DNA of 64,000 bases from Solibacillus merdavium. GTDB taxonomy: Bacteria > Bacillota > Bacilli > Bacillales_A > Planococcaceae. Location of the stretch: contig NZ_JACSPW010000001.1 in NCBI RefSeq assembly GCF_014836935.1, positions 496,001 to 560,000 of the forward strand, in the 5' to 3' direction. This document shows, one piece after another, positions 41,254 through 51,555 of the stretch (within the stretch, counting starts at the first letter, position 1; every line of letters starts with the position of its first letter). The notes below the pieces were generated by a model. The model was given only the letters and a program-made list of their open reading frames with translations, ran no database searches and had not been told where the DNA came from. The position numbers and the translations under genes are program-made.

Positions 41254-42156
41254 ATGCAAGCTTTGAAAGATTCAATAGACGATTATCTTCATTTTATTAA
41301 GGTTGAACGGCAGCTTTCTGATAATACTTTACAATCGTATAAACGAGATTTAATCGCTTATGCTCGTCATATCCATTATGAACAGCATATTAATGCATTT
41401 CATGAAGCTGTTCGTGAACATATTTTGCTTTATTTGGAGAGTTTACGGACAGCAGGTAAGTCTTCGAAAACGATTTCGAGACAAATTTCTTCGATTCGAT
41501 CCTTTCATCAATTTTTACTTAGAGAAAAGGTAACCGATCAAGATCCTACTGTACATTTGGAAATGCCGAAAAAAGAGCAATCATTACCAAAGGTGTTATC
41601 AGTAGAAGAAATTGAGGATCTCATAGCTGCACCTTCCATAGAAAAACCACAGGGTGTTCGGGATATAGCGATTTTAGAGATTATGTACGGCTCCGGAATG
41701 CGTATAAGTGAGCTTATTGAATTAAATTTGGAAGATATCCACATTACGATGGGCTTTGTTCGCGTATTTGGTAAAGGTGGAAAGGAACGGATTATTCCGC
41801 TTGGTCGAGGAGCACTGAAAGCATGCAGCACATATTTAGAAGAAGCAAGACCAAAGCTATTAGGAAATGCTCCTAAAAATGATGCGTTTTTCATCACGCA
41901 AAGAGGGAAACGATTTACTCGACAAGGCTGTTGGAAAATTATAAAAGAACATGCGGAAACGGCAAATATTTCAAAAGAAATAACACCACATGTATTGAGG
42001 CACTCATTTGCTACTCATTTAATCGAAAATGGAGCAGATTTACGAGCTGTCCAGGAGCTGCTAGGTCATGCAGACATTTCTACAACACAAATCTATACAC
42101 ATGTAAGCAAAACTCGTTTGTCCGAAGTATATAAACAATTCCATCCACGTGCCTAA
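41254..42156 (+). CDS. xerD: Tyrosine recombinase XerD
   Basis: 300 residues from ATG 41254 (AGAGGGGCG upstream; the in-frame ATG 21 nt earlier has no site). N-terminal SAM-like core-binding domain (about 5-90), catalytic domain with Arg in [10 protein letters not shown] (about 148), Lys in [10 protein letters not shown] (about 172), [11 protein letters not shown] (about 244-254), [14 protein letters not shown] (His about 270, nucleophile Tyr about 279). It resolves chromosome dimers at dif with XerC or CodV. The position fur-xerD-deoB equals B. subtilis. Confidence 0.94.
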   Translation: MQALKDSIDDYLHFIKVERQLSDNTLQSYKRDLIAYARHIHYEQHINAFHEAVREHILLYLESLRTAGKSSKTISRQISSIRSFHQFLLREKVTDQDPTVHLEMPKKEQSLPKVLSVEEIEDLIAAPSIEKPQGVRDIAILEIMYGSGMRISELIELNLEDIHITMGFVRVFGKGGKERIIPLGRGALKACSTYLEEARPKLLGNAPKNDAFFITQRGKRFTRQGCWKIIKEHAETANISKEITPHVLRHSFATHLIENGADLRAVQELLGHADISTTQIYTHVSKTRLSEVYKQFHPRA

Positions 42157-42245
42157 AAATAAATTCTATCGAAATCGGATGTCTGACCTTTATTTGTTTA
42201 GGCCTTTTATGTAAAATAGAGAGGAAGAATAGGAGTGAAAGCATT

Positions 42246-43424
42246 ATGCAACCGTTTAAAAAGATACATGTAATCGTAATGGACTCTGTAGGTATTGGTG
42301 AAGCACCGGACGCACATAATTTTGGCGATGCCGGCTCAAACACATTAGGTCATATAGCAGAAAAAATGAATGGCTTAAACATGCCGAATATGGAAAAAAT
42401 GGGCTTAGCCAATATACGTGAACTTAAAGGTATTAATAAAGTCGAAACACCTACAGCTTATTTTGGCATGATGCAAGAAGCGTCTGTAGGAAAAGATACG
42501 ATGACAGGTCACTGGGAAATAATGGGTCTAAATATTGATACCCCATTCAAAGTTTATCCGAAAGGCTTTCCACAAGAACTGATTACTCAATTAGAAACGG
42601 CAATAGGGCGCAAAGTGCTTTGCAACATGCCGTATAGTGGAACCGCTGTCATTGATGATTACGGTAAGGAACATATGGAAACAGGCGCAATAATCGTCTA
42701 TACATCTGCTGACCCTGTTTTACAGATTGCAGCACATGAAGACGTTATTCCTTTGGACGAATTATATAGAATTTGTGAAATTGCACGAGAATTAACTTTA
42801 AATCCGGAATTTTTAGTTGGTCGTGTTATTGCACGTCCCTTCGTCGGAGTGCCGGGCAACTTTAAGCGTACGGCCAATCGTCATGACTATGCATTAACAC
42901 CATTTGGGCGTACAACAATGGCAGAAATGAAAGACTCGAATCTAGAAGTAATTGCAATTGGTAAAATTTCGGATATATTTAATGGTGATGGGGTTACCGA
43001 ATCAATTCGTACAAAAGACAACAGTGATGGTATGGATAAAATGGCTGAAGTTGTTCGTCGTGACTTCCATGGGATAAGTTTCCTGAACCTTGTTGATTTT
43101 GATGCGAACTTCGGACACCGTCGTGATCCATTAGGTTACGGTGAAGCATTAGAGGAATTCGATCGTCGATTACCGGAAGTATTGGATGCGTTATCAGACG
43201 ATGATTTACTAATCATTACGGCTGATCACGGAAACGATCCAACATTCCCAGGTACAGACCATACACGTGAATTTGTGCCATTAATTGTTTATTCTCCTCG
43301 CTTTAATGGTGGAACACAGCTGCCATTACGTGAAACATTTGCAGATATTGCAGCAACAATTGCTGATAATTTTAAGGTTGCAGCACCACAGTTCGGAAAA
43401 AGCTTTTTAGAAGAGCTTAAATAA
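42246..43424 (+). CDS. deoB: Phosphopentomutase
   Basis: 392 residues, alkaline phosphatase superfamily. Metal-binding [12 protein letters not shown] (about 11-22), catalytic Thr in [10 protein letters not shown] (about 84-93), [13 protein letters not shown] (about 283-295) and [19 protein letters not shown] (about 322-340) are all present. It interconverts (deoxy)ribose-1-P and -5-P. AGGAGTG precedes the ATG. It forms a nucleoside catabolism pair with pdp, 14 nt downstream. Confidence 0.96.
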   Translation: MQPFKKIHVIVMDSVGIGEAPDAHNFGDAGSNTLGHIAEKMNGLNMPNMEKMGLANIRELKGINKVETPTAYFGMMQEASVGKDTMTGHWEIMGLNIDTPFKVYPKGFPQELITQLETAIGRKVLCNMPYSGTAVIDDYGKEHMETGAIIVYTSADPVLQIAAHEDVIPLDELYRICEIARELTLNPEFLVGRVIARPFVGVPGNFKRTANRHDYALTPFGRTTMAEMKDSNLEVIAIGKISDIFNGDGVTESIRTKDNSDGMDKMAEVVRRDFHGISFLNLVDFDANFGHRRDPLGYGEALEEFDRRLPEVLDALSDDDLLIITADHGNDPTFPGTDHTREFVPLIVYSPRFNGGTQLPLRETFADIAATIADNFKVAAPQFGKSFLEELK

Positions 43425-43438
43425 GGGGGACAATCATC

Positions 43439-44743
43439 ATGAGAATGGTAGATATTATTGAAAAAAAGCGAAATGGCGAAGAATTGACGACAGAGGAAAT
43501 CCGCTTTTTCGTTGAAGGTTATACAGATGGTACGATTCCTGATTATCAGGCAAGTGCTTTATGTATGGCGATTTACTTTAAAGATATGACGGATCGTGAA
43601 CGAGCGGACCTTACGATGGCAATGGTGGAATCTGGTGACCAAATTAACCTTTCTTCTATTGAAGGTGTTAAAGTAGACAAGCATTCAACAGGCGGTGTAG
43701 GAGATACGACAACTTTACCACTTGCAGCAATGGTAGCGGCTGTCGGTGTACCTGTTGCCAAAATGAGCGGTCGTGGCTTAGGTCATACAGGTGGAACGAT
43801 TGATAAATTGGAAGCAATTGAAGGCTTCCATGTAGAATTATCAAGTGAAGAATTCTCCAACCAAGTAAATGAAATCGGCATGGCTGTTATCGGTCAATCA
43901 GGTAACCTAACGCCGGCAGACAAAAAGCTATATGCACTTCGTGATGTAACAGGAACGGTTTCAAGCATTCCATTAATCGCAGGTTCCATAATGTCCAAAA
44001 AAATCGCAGCTGGTGCTGATGCAATCGTTCTTGATGTAAAAACAGGTGACGGTGCGTTTATGAAAACAGTCGAAGATTCGGTTAAACTGGCAGAAGCTAT
44101 GGTGAAAATCGGAAACAGTGTCGGTCGTAAAACGATGGCAATTATTTCGGATATGAGCCAACCTTTAGGTTATGCAATTGGTAATGCATTGGAAGTACAG
44201 GAAGCGATTGATACATTAAAAGGTCAAGGCCCAGCAGATTTAAATGAACTATGCTACACATTAGGTTCCCAAATGGTTGTTTTAGGCGGAAAAGCCGAAA
44301 CAATCGAGGAAGCACGAAAAATGCTGGAGGAAGTTGTAGCAAATGGCGCGGCATTGGAAGTATTGAAAAAGTTTATCGCTGCTCAAGGTGGCGATGCTTC
44401 AGTAGTGGATGATCCATCACGCTTACCTCAAGCAAAATATCAAATTGACGTTCCAGCGAAACAAGCGGGCTATATTTCAAAAATTGAAGCTGATGATATT
44501 GGTACAGCAGCTATGTTACTTGGTGCGGGGCGTGCTACTAAGGAGTCTGAAATCGATTTAGCCGTAGGACTTGTCCTGCATAAAAAAGTAGGCGATCAAG
44601 TTGCACAAGGTGAATCTTTAATGACAATTCATGCTAATAGCGAAAATATAGAACATGTAATGGAAAAAATCTATGCACATGTATTCATTTCCGCTGAAAA
44701 AGTAGAAGCACCGAAGTTAATTGAAGCGATTATAACTCAATAA
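43439..44743 (+). CDS. pdp: Pyrimidine-nucleoside phosphorylase
   Basis: 434 residues: N-terminal helical domain, [16 protein letters not shown] (about 81-96) phosphate loop, [19 protein letters not shown] (about 109-127) and C-terminal barrel-hybrid domain. It splits uridine, thymidine and deoxyuridine with phosphate; the pentose phosphate then goes to DeoB. AAGGGGG precedes ATG 43439. B. subtilis has the purine phosphorylase pupG in this place, which is absent here. Confidence 0.95.
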   Translation: MRMVDIIEKKRNGEELTTEEIRFFVEGYTDGTIPDYQASALCMAIYFKDMTDRERADLTMAMVESGDQINLSSIEGVKVDKHSTGGVGDTTTLPLAAMVAAVGVPVAKMSGRGLGHTGGTIDKLEAIEGFHVELSSEEFSNQVNEIGMAVIGQSGNLTPADKKLYALRDVTGTVSSIPLIAGSIMSKKIAAGADAIVLDVKTGDGAFMKTVEDSVKLAEAMVKIGNSVGRKTMAIISDMSQPLGYAIGNALEVQEAIDTLKGQGPADLNELCYTLGSQMVVLGGKAETIEEARKMLEEVVANGAALEVLKKFIAAQGGDASVVDDPSRLPQAKYQIDVPAKQAGYISKIEADDIGTAAMLLGAGRATKESEIDLAVGLVLHKKVGDQVAQGESLMTIHANSENIEHVMEKIYAHVFISAEKVEAPKLIEAIITQ

Positions 44744-44750
44744 TATAGGT

Positions 44751-44795
44751 AAAGCTTTTTATTGTCCGAAAGGGTAGTAAAAGGCTTTTTTTATG
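44751..44795 (+). terminator. Terminator of deoB-pdp
   Basis: AAAGCTTTTTA (44751-44761) pairs with TAAAAGGCTTT (44778-44788), followed by a T run. Confidence 0.75.
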
Positions 44796-44893
44796 CTTTT
44801 GAAAATACATAAATATGGTAAAATATGAATTAAATTACTGTACTATGTACGATAATAACTATATAAATGAATAAATAGTGAAGAAGGGATTGT

Positions 44894-46624
44894 ATGCAAG
44901 TTAAATGGTCAGGTAGATTTGAAGGCTATTCATTCGCCCATTTTAAAAAGGATTTACTGTCAGGGATAATCGTAGGGATTATCGCTGTACCTTTGGCTAT
45001 GTCCTTTGCGATAGCATCTGGTGTTAACCCAGAATATGGGATTTACACGGCGATTATTGCGGGGATTTTGATATCGATATTTGGTGGCTCAAAATTTCAA
45101 ATTGGCGGTCCGACTGGTGCATTCGTTCCGATTTTACTTGGAATCGTATTAGTCTACGGGTATGAAAACCTGCTCATTGCAGGATTGATGGCAGGTATTA
45201 TGCTGGTATTAATGGGAGTTTTCAAACTAGGGACACTCATCAAATATATTCCCAGACCTGTTACTGTTGGATTTACGGCAGGTATTGCCATCATCATTTT
45301 TGCAGGACAAATCGGGAATTTTTTAGGTTTGTCGAATATGGAGCAGCATGAAAAATTCCATATGAATATTATAGAGATTGCCTCCAATATAGGAACAATA
45401 AACTTCTATAGCGTTCTCATAGCGATCATCAGTTTAACCATGATTATTATTACTCCGAAATTTTTACCTAAAATTCCGGGGGCACTCGTTGGAATTTTAG
45501 TTTCCTCTCTTGTTGCAGTGCTTTTTTTACAAGGTCAAGTGACAACAATCGGCTCGACCTATGGAGCAATCCCAAATACATTACCGCAATTTCAAATTCC
45601 GGAAATAACAATTGAACGGATTTACATGTTAATAGGTCCAGCCTTTGTTATAGCAATGCTTGGGGGGATTGAGTCCTTACTGTCTGCAGTTGTTGCAGAT
45701 GGTATGACAAACAGCAAGCATCATAGTAATAGGGAGCTTATTGGGCAAGGGATAGCTAATATTGTTACACCATTCTTTGGAGGAATACCAGCTACAGGGG
45801 CAATTGCACGAACAGCTACTAATATTAAAACAGGAGCAACTTCGCCAATGTCAGGTATTATCCACGGAATATTTGTTCTTTTGACACTACTAATCTTGGC
45901 GCCGTTTGCTGTACATATTCCACTAGCAAGCTTAGCACCGGTACTAATGATTGTGGCATGGAATATGAGTGAACGCCATCATTTTTCACATATTCTAAAA
46001 TTGAAATCCGGGGATTCGCTTGTACTTGTAATTACATTTTTGTTAACGGTGTTTACAAGTTTAACTTTGGCAGTTGAGGTTGGTCTTGTTTTAGCAGTGG
46101 TGCTTTTTGCAAAAAGAATGAGTGAAATGCTCGTCGTATCGAAAGTATTACCTAATTTAGAGGAAGATGGTAGTAAACTGAAACCCCAGATGGTGTCGGA
46201 TTTACATGATTGTCCGCAGATTAGTGTATATACAATAGAAGGTCCCCTCTTTTTCGGTGCAGCACAAACTTTTGAACAATCGATATTAAATACTATTAAC
46301 TACCGACCTGATGTATTTATTATGCGTTTAGGAAAGGTACCTTATATTGATTCGACAGGGGAAGAATATTTCCGCAGTATCGTAAAAAATTTCAAGTCGA
46401 ATGGCGGTGAAGTCTTCGTTACGGGGGTTAAGCCTAGTTTAGAGGAAATGCTGAGACGTAGTGGATTATACGACTTAATTGAAGAACGGAATTTTTATCA
46501 GAATACAGGGGAAGCAATTACGGCAGCTTTTGATTATATTAACATAAAAAAATGTATTGGCTGCAAGCATTTAGCGTTTAAGGAATGCCAAGTTTTATCA
46601 CAAGGGGAAGGAGATAAACTTTGA
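44894..46624 (+). CDS. SulP family anion permease with STAS domain
   Basis: 576 residues: SulP membrane domain of about 12-14 helices (about 15-415, with GVNPEYGIYTAIIAG and GGIPATGAIARTATN), then a cytoplasmic STAS domain (about 430-550, GPLFFGAAQTF, RLGKVPYIDSTGEEYF). The C-terminal 25 residues add KKCIGCKHLAFKEC, a cysteine cluster beyond the STAS fold. Substrate could be sulfate, bicarbonate or dicarboxylate. It is inserted between pdp and spoIIA, where B. subtilis has dacF. Confidence 0.9.
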   Translation: MQVKWSGRFEGYSFAHFKKDLLSGIIVGIIAVPLAMSFAIASGVNPEYGIYTAIIAGILISIFGGSKFQIGGPTGAFVPILLGIVLVYGYENLLIAGLMAGIMLVLMGVFKLGTLIKYIPRPVTVGFTAGIAIIIFAGQIGNFLGLSNMEQHEKFHMNIIEIASNIGTINFYSVLIAIISLTMIIITPKFLPKIPGALVGILVSSLVAVLFLQGQVTTIGSTYGAIPNTLPQFQIPEITIERIYMLIGPAFVIAMLGGIESLLSAVVADGMTNSKHHSNRELIGQGIANIVTPFFGGIPATGAIARTATNIKTGATSPMSGIIHGIFVLLTLLILAPFAVHIPLASLAPVLMIVAWNMSERHHFSHILKLKSGDSLVLVITFLLTVFTSLTLAVEVGLVLAVVLFAKRMSEMLVVSKVLPNLEEDGSKLKPQMVSDLHDCPQISVYTIEGPLFFGAAQTFEQSILNTINYRPDVFIMRLGKVPYIDSTGEEYFRSIVKNFKSNGGEVFVTGVKPSLEEMLRRSGLYDLIEERNFYQNTGEAITAAFDYINIKKCIGCKHLAFKECQVLSQGEGDKL

Positions 46625-46700
46625 TCGTCGAAGGCATAAATTGACAGGGGAGACTGATAGGACAAGTGCTACCCAGAAGTTTGTGCTATGAATATGCAAT

Positions 46701-46744
46701 GAGAGACTAAGCAGAAAGTTTAACTTTCTACTTAGTCTCTTTTT
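46701..46744 (+). terminator. Terminator of the SulP gene
   Basis: AGAGACTAAG-C-AGAAAGTT (46701-46719) pairs with its complement up to 46739, with one mismatch, then T6. The remainder of the gap 46625-46898 holds the spoIIA promoter. Confidence 0.9.
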
Positions 46745-46845
46745 TCGTACTATGAATGATTAAAAATTAATTGTAATACCTATACTAAAATCAGTTGTCG
46801 CACGAGCACTACTTTTAACGAATTAACACTAGTTTTGTCAGCTGT

Positions 46846-46872
46846 AAAGGAAATTATCCGACCTTGCCGAAT
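46846..46872 (+). promoter_or_regulatory. Sigma-H promoter of the spoIIA operon
   Basis: AAAGGAAAT (46846-46854), an 11-bp spacer and GCCGAAT (46866-46872) fit the sigma-H consensus RnAGGAwWW-N11-12-RnnGAAT at every defined position. It lies 26 bp before spoIIAA, as expected for Spo0A/sigma-H-driven expression. Confidence 0.85.
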
Positions 46873-46898
46873 TTGCATGCAAGAAGGAGGCGATGTAG

Positions 46899-47261
46899 TT
46901 GAATTTTAATTTAACAATGTATCCAAATGATATATTGATTGTCCAACTTTTCGGTGAACTGGATCATCATGAAACAGAAAAAGTGCGAACACATATATCA
47001 AAAGCAATTTTACAAGGAAATGTAAAGCTACTCGTTTGGAATTTAGAGCATTTAAATTTTATGGACAGTTCTGGTATTGGGTTAGTGCTTGGCAGAATGC
47101 GAGAACTCCGAGCTGTCGATGGGGAAACGATACTCTTAAATCCATCAAAAACAATGCAAAAAATATTTCAATATTCAGGGTTAGGAAATTGCGTACAATT
47201 TGCATCTGAACAGCAAGTTATTTTACACAGCGAGGGGGATTGTCAATGGATAACGAAATGA
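46899..47261 (+). CDS. spoIIAA: Anti-sigma-F factor antagonist
   Basis: 120 residues from TTG 46899, preceded by AAGGAGGCGATG. STAS fold with the phosphorylated Ser in [14 protein letters not shown] (about 57) and [11 protein letters not shown] (about 23-33) near the start. Dephosphorylated SpoIIAA frees sigma-F from SpoIIAB in the forespore. It overlaps spoIIAB by 16 nt. Confidence 0.96.
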   Translation: MNFNLTMYPNDILIVQLFGELDHHETEKVRTHISKAILQGNVKLLVWNLEHLNFMDSSGIGLVLGRMRELRAVDGETILLNPSKTMQKIFQYSGLGNCVQFASEQQVILHSEGDCQWITK

Positions 47262-47686
47262 CGCTAACTTTTCTAGCGCGTAGTGAAAATGAAGGGTTAG
47301 CGCGTATTGCAGTTACAAGCTTTATGGCGCAACTTGATCCGACAATTGAGGAACTATCAGAATGTAAAACCATCGTATCTGAAGCCGTATCAAATGCCAT
47401 TATTCATGGATATGCAAACAATCCAAATGGGATTGTTACTGTTTATGCGGTAAGGTATGGCGCGGAAATTAGCGTAACAATTAAGGACGAGGGATGCGGC
47501 ATCGAAAATATCGAAGAAGCACGCGAACCATTATTTACAACAAAACCGGAGCTTGAAAGGTCTGGAATGGGCTTTACGATTATGGAAAGCTTCTCGGATT
47601 TTTTACAAGTGGAATCCGTAATTGGACAAGGAACAATCGTTACATTTACAAAGCAAATTATGCCAATACAGACACTCGTGACATAA
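47246..47686 (+). CDS. spoIIAB: Anti-sigma-F factor, serine kinase
   Basis: 146 residues from ATG 47246 preceded by GAGGGGG. GHKL ATPase with [15 protein letters not shown] (N box, about 42-56), [30 protein letters not shown] (G1 box and lid, about 80-109). It binds sigma-F and phosphorylates SpoIIAA. Standard length and position. Confidence 0.97.
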   Translation: MDNEMTLTFLARSENEGLARIAVTSFMAQLDPTIEELSECKTIVSEAVSNAIIHGYANNPNGIVTVYAVRYGAEISVTIKDEGCGIENIEEAREPLFTTKPELERSGMGFTIMESFSDFLQVESVIGQGTIVTFTKQIMPIQTLVT

Positions 47687-47698
47687 CGAAATAAGGGG

Positions 47699-48478
47699 AT
47701 GGGGAACATCGAACAGTCATCTGAAACGTTATTAACACAAGCGTATATGCGCGAGTTAATCGCAAAGTCACAAGAGGGAGATCAACTTGCGAGAAAAACG
47801 ATGATTGAAGGAAATACTAGACTTGTTTGGTCTATCGTTCAACGCTTTGCATCAAGAGGGGTTGAGCTGGAAGATTTATTTCAAATAGGCTGTATTGGCT
47901 TAATGAAATCGATTGATAAATTCGACTTGTCCTATGAAGTAAAGTTTTCTACGTATGCAGTACCGATGATTATTGGAGAGATTCAACGCTTTTTAAGAGA
48001 TGACGGAATGGTAAAAGTAAGTCGATCCATCCGGGAGTTGAATTTTAAAATTCGGCATGCAACGGATGATTATTTAAAGACAAATGAAAAGCCGCCATCT
48101 ATCGCGGAGTTAGCGGAAATACTTCAAGTATCACAAGATGATATTTTATTAGCGACAGATGCAATGCGGGACCCGGCAAGTCTGCATGATCAGCTATTTG
48201 AAAATGATGGTGATTCCATTACATTGATGGATCAAATGCGAGATGATAAATCTGAGCTGGCATTTGACTATGTACCATTGAAAGATATGCTAAAACGCTT
48301 AGGGAAACGAGAGCAGTCGATTATTTACTTCCGTTATTATTTAGATTTAACGCAAACGGAAATCGCCGATCGTCTCGGGATTTCCCAAGTACAAGTTTCG
48401 AGATTGGAAAAGAAAATATTGGCCCAATTGAAAACCTGGATGGAACTATCAACTATGAGTAAGCCGGTGAAAAAATGA
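47699..48478 (+). CDS. sigF: RNA polymerase sigma-F factor
   Basis: 259 residues. Region 2 has LFQIGCIGLMKSIDKFD (about 59-75) and FSTYAVPMIIGEIQRFLRDDG, region 4 has TQTEIADRLGISQVQVSRLEKK (about 218-239). It directs early forespore genes. The only good start is ATG 47699, but AAGGGG directly abuts it, so spacing is atypically short. It overlaps the next gene by 4 nt, which is spoVAF rather than spoVAA. Confidence 0.95.
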   Translation: MGNIEQSSETLLTQAYMRELIAKSQEGDQLARKTMIEGNTRLVWSIVQRFASRGVELEDLFQIGCIGLMKSIDKFDLSYEVKFSTYAVPMIIGEIQRFLRDDGMVKVSRSIRELNFKIRHATDDYLKTNEKPPSIAELAEILQVSQDDILLATDAMRDPASLHDQLFENDGDSITLMDQMRDDKSELAFDYVPLKDMLKRLGKREQSIIYFRYYLDLTQTEIADRLGISQVQVSRLEKKILAQLKTWMELSTMSKPVKK

Positions 48479-49917
48479 CGAATCAGCTTTTTACATCTAA
48501 GGATATTGCAAGAGGTTATTTTGAGTCCCAGTTCGATACAGGAAAAACATTTGATCTTTGTGTTAAGGATATTACGATAAAGAATTTACCCACGCTTATC
48601 GTATACGTTAGTGGTCTGGTAAATGGAGAAAGCTTAGCTGAGATGCTTGCAAATACCCAGTGGGATCAAGAAGAGGAAATTGATGACGAACAAGATTACT
48701 TCCACTACCATTTCAATTATCATGGTAAAGAAGATGCAACATCAGTTGATGCTTTTATGCTCGGTGTTTTAAGCGGAAATGTAGGATTTGTTACAGAAAG
48801 CGGCTATTGCTATTTAGCGGAATTCCGCAATTATCCCGGTCGTAGCCCAGAAGAACCCGATAACGAAAAAGTTATTCGAGGATCCAGGGATGGTTTTTCT
48901 GAAAATATTATTACAAATACGGCATTAATCCGTCGTAGAATAAGAAGCGAGAAGCTAAGATTTGAAATGCATCATGTTTCAACTTACGGGCAAACAGATG
49001 TTGTTCTTTCCTATATGAGTGATTTGGTTAATGAGTCCCATTTAAAATGGCTTATTGAGCGGCTACAGCAAATTCAGCATGATGGTTTAACAATGAGCGA
49101 TAAATCGTTGGAAGAATGGCTGTTTAAGCAGAAATTCCATCCATTGCCTTTCGTTCGTTATACTGAGCGTCCTGATATTGTCGCAGCCCATGTATTAGAA
49201 GGTCATATCGCGATTATGGTAGATACCTCGCCTTCAGTAATGTTGATTCCTGTAACAATGTTCCATTTGCTGCAGCATGCTGAAGAATATCGGCAGGCAC
49301 CGTTAGTCGGGACGATGATGCGGTTCCTTCGTTTTGGAGCGGTCATTCTAAGCTTTCTTTTGCTTCCTTTCTGGTATTTACTAGTTACACATCCGGATTT
49401 ACTCCCCGATAGCTTAGCCTTTATCGGGATAAATGAAAAAGGCCAAATTCCAATATTTCTGCAAATATTATTTGCGGATATCGGAATTGAATATTTGCGG
49501 ATTGCAGCAATTCATACTCCGACACCGTTATCAACTGCAATGGGTTTAATCGCCGGTATCATCATCGGACAAATTGCAATTGATGTAGGGCTATTTTCAA
49601 GTGAAGTAGTATTATATACCGCAGTTACGGCCATCTTTACGTTTGCCATTCCAAACTACGAATTGAGTATTTCCGTTAAAGTATTCCGATTAGCGCTTTT
49701 AGCGGCAACCGCATTGTTTGGTGTAAGTGGATTCTTTATAGGTATCTTTATTATTTTCACATATTTATGTTCATTAAAGCCGATGAAAGTGCCATATTTG
49801 TGGCCTCTTGTTCCGTTTTTCCCAAAAGCATTTGCTCGGGTCATTATCCGAACACCAATGTCACAGGATGCACTTAGACCGTTTGTAGTAGGTGCAAAAC
49901 AGCGAAAACGAGCTTGA
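48475..49917 (+). CDS. spoVAF: Stage V sporulation protein AF (GerA family)
   Basis: 480 residues: soluble N-terminal GerA-type domain (about 1-260, with SGLVNGESL and the GRSPEEPDNEKVIRGSRDGF segment about 122-141, then TALIRRRIRS) and about five membrane helices (about 285-465). C-terminal RTPMSQDALRPF is typical of SpoVAF. SpoVAF affects germinant response at the spore inner membrane. In B. subtilis five to six spoVA genes separate it from sigF; here it starts within the sigF stop. lysA follows as in B. subtilis. Confidence 0.88.
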   Translation: MTNQLFTSKDIARGYFESQFDTGKTFDLCVKDITIKNLPTLIVYVSGLVNGESLAEMLANTQWDQEEEIDDEQDYFHYHFNYHGKEDATSVDAFMLGVLSGNVGFVTESGYCYLAEFRNYPGRSPEEPDNEKVIRGSRDGFSENIITNTALIRRRIRSEKLRFEMHHVSTYGQTDVVLSYMSDLVNESHLKWLIERLQQIQHDGLTMSDKSLEEWLFKQKFHPLPFVRYTERPDIVAAHVLEGHIAIMVDTSPSVMLIPVTMFHLLQHAEEYRQAPLVGTMMRFLRFGAVILSFLLLPFWYLLVTHPDLLPDSLAFIGINEKGQIPIFLQILFADIGIEYLRIAAIHTPTPLSTAMGLIAGIIIGQIAIDVGLFSSEVVLYTAVTAIFTFAIPNYELSISVKVFRLALLAATALFGVSGFFIGIFIIFTYLCSLKPMKVPYLWPLVPFFPKAFARVIIRTPMSQDALRPFVVGAKQRKRA

Positions 49918-49975
49918 ACACACATTGCATCAGTAAGTCTCCTATGTTAAAGTTCTCATATGATATATTTGATTT

Positions 49976-50005
49976 TTGAGAATATTAGCTCGAACAGGCT
50001 ATAGT
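49976..50005 (+). promoter_or_regulatory. Candidate promoter of lysA
   Basis: TTGAGA (49976-49981), 18-bp spacer, TATAGT (50000-50005), 15 bp before the start codon, so the leader would be very short. No lysine riboswitch is seen. Confidence 0.4.
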
Positions 50006-50019
50006 TAGGGGAGAAAACT

Positions 50020-51339
50020 ATGCATTTATACGGAACACAGCAAATTAATGAACAAGGCCATTTAACAATAGGTGGTATAGATACAATTGAGTTGGCCCAA
50101 CAATATGGTACACCGCTATTCATTTATGATACAGCGCTTATTCGTAAACGTGCACGTGGCTTTATCCAGACGTTTGAAAATCTTGGTGTAAAAGCGCAGG
50201 TTGCATACGCATCAAAAGCATTTGCCTGTGTTGCGGCATATCAGTTAGCAGCTCAGGAAAACCTATCTTTGGATGTTGTATCCGGCGGCGAGCTTTTCAC
50301 GGCAATTAAAGCAGGTTTCCCAGCAGATCGCATTCATTTCCATGGGAACAATAAATCAATTGCTGAACTTGAGCTAGCGTTTGAAACTGAGATTGGTTGT
50401 ATTGTTGTGGATAACTTTTATGAAATCTCTTTACTTAAAGAGATGGCAAAACAAAGAAATCAAAAAATGAAAATTCTGTTGCGCGTGACACCAGGTGTTG
50501 AAGCACATACTCATGACTTTATTACTACAGGTCAAGCTGACTCTAAATTTGGCTTCGATTTAAATAATGGACAAGCTGATGAGGCATTTAAACAAGTAGT
50601 ATATGATGAAAATATCGAACTATTGGGTTTACATTGCCACATCGGCTCTCAAATTTTTGAAACAGAAGGCTTCAGTTTGGCGGCGGGTAAAGTAATGCAA
50701 AAAATGGGTGCGTGGAAAACACAATATGCTTTCGAAGCACAAGTATTAAATTTAGGTGGCGGCTTTGGAATCCGATATACAGAAGAAGATAAGCCACTGG
50801 AACCTCATGAATATGTAGCAGATATGATTCAGACAGTGAAAGCCGAAAGTACAAAACTTAATCTGGCAATGCCTGAAATTTGGATTGAGCCAGGTCGTTC
50901 TTTAGTAGGGGATGCGGGTACTTCGCTTTATACAGTAGGATCACAAAAGACAGTACCGGGTGTACGTGAATATATTGCAGTCGATGGTGGTATGAGCGAT
51001 AATATTCGCCCTGCACTATATGATGCAAAATATGAAGCGGTTATTGCCAACAGAGCTAATGAAACTAAAACAAGTACATATACTGTTGCCGGAAAATTAT
51101 GTGAGTCAGGCGATAAGTTAATCATTGATGCAACTTTGCAAAAAGCAGAGACAGGCGATATTTTAGCAATGTTCTGTACAGGTGCATATGGCTATTCAAT
51201 GGCTTCCAACTATAATCGAGTTCCAAGACCAGCAGTAGTATTCGTTGAAAATGGTGTGCATCAACTTGCGATTAAGCGAGAAAGCTATGAAAATCTTGTA
51301 GTAAATGATCTGCCGTTAACATTGGTAAAGGGTGAATAA
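50020..51339 (+). CDS. lysA: Diaminopimelate decarboxylase
   Basis: 439 residues, fold-type III PLP enzyme. PLP Lys in VAYASKAFAC (about 62), GGGFGIRYTEEDKPL (about 247-261) for the phosphate, EPGRSLVGDAG (about 290), CESGDKL (about 355) and a C-terminal YGYSMASNYNRVPRPA substrate segment. It makes L-lysine from meso-DAP. GGGGAGAA precedes the ATG. It follows spoVAF as in B. subtilis. Confidence 0.96.
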   Translation: MHLYGTQQINEQGHLTIGGIDTIELAQQYGTPLFIYDTALIRKRARGFIQTFENLGVKAQVAYASKAFACVAAYQLAAQENLSLDVVSGGELFTAIKAGFPADRIHFHGNNKSIAELELAFETEIGCIVVDNFYEISLLKEMAKQRNQKMKILLRVTPGVEAHTHDFITTGQADSKFGFDLNNGQADEAFKQVVYDENIELLGLHCHIGSQIFETEGFSLAAGKVMQKMGAWKTQYAFEAQVLNLGGGFGIRYTEEDKPLEPHEYVADMIQTVKAESTKLNLAMPEIWIEPGRSLVGDAGTSLYTVGSQKTVPGVREYIAVDGGMSDNIRPALYDAKYEAVIANRANETKTSTYTVAGKLCESGDKLIIDATLQKAETGDILAMFCTGAYGYSMASNYNRVPRPAVVFVENGVHQLAIKRESYENLVVNDLPLTLVKGE

Positions 51340-51342
51340 TCG

Positions 51343-51456
51343 TTGAAATTATCGAAGCAAGCGAAATGGGGTTTCGGCCTGTTAATGGGAATTATCATTT
51401 GGTCACTCCTTTTCATATATATTATTAGTCCATTTATTTACAAATTCTCAAACTAG
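51343..51456 (+). CDS. Small single-pass membrane peptide after lysA
   Basis: 37 codons from TTG 51343, 3 nt after the lysA stop; GGGTGA at the lysA end serves as a modest binding site. The product is KLSKQAKWGFGLLMGIII followed by more hydrophobic residues (helix about 10-29) and a short FIYKFSN tail. A positively charged N-terminus before one membrane helix is typical of small membrane proteins. Not recognised; no hairpin follows immediately. Confidence 0.55.
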   Translation: MKLSKQAKWGFGLLMGIIIWSLLFIYIISPFIYKFSN

Positions 51457-51555
51457 TATAAGTGCCTTTTACATTAGACGTTGGAAAATTGTGTTATTGC
51501 ATTTCCACTGGACTTTTGTTAGGATTTGCAATGGTAGAATTGAGGGAATGTTAAA

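Noticed and set aside
41538-41897. 119-codon antisense frame across xerD
   Set aside because: Lies opposite the catalytic domain with all XerD residues intact on the sense strand.
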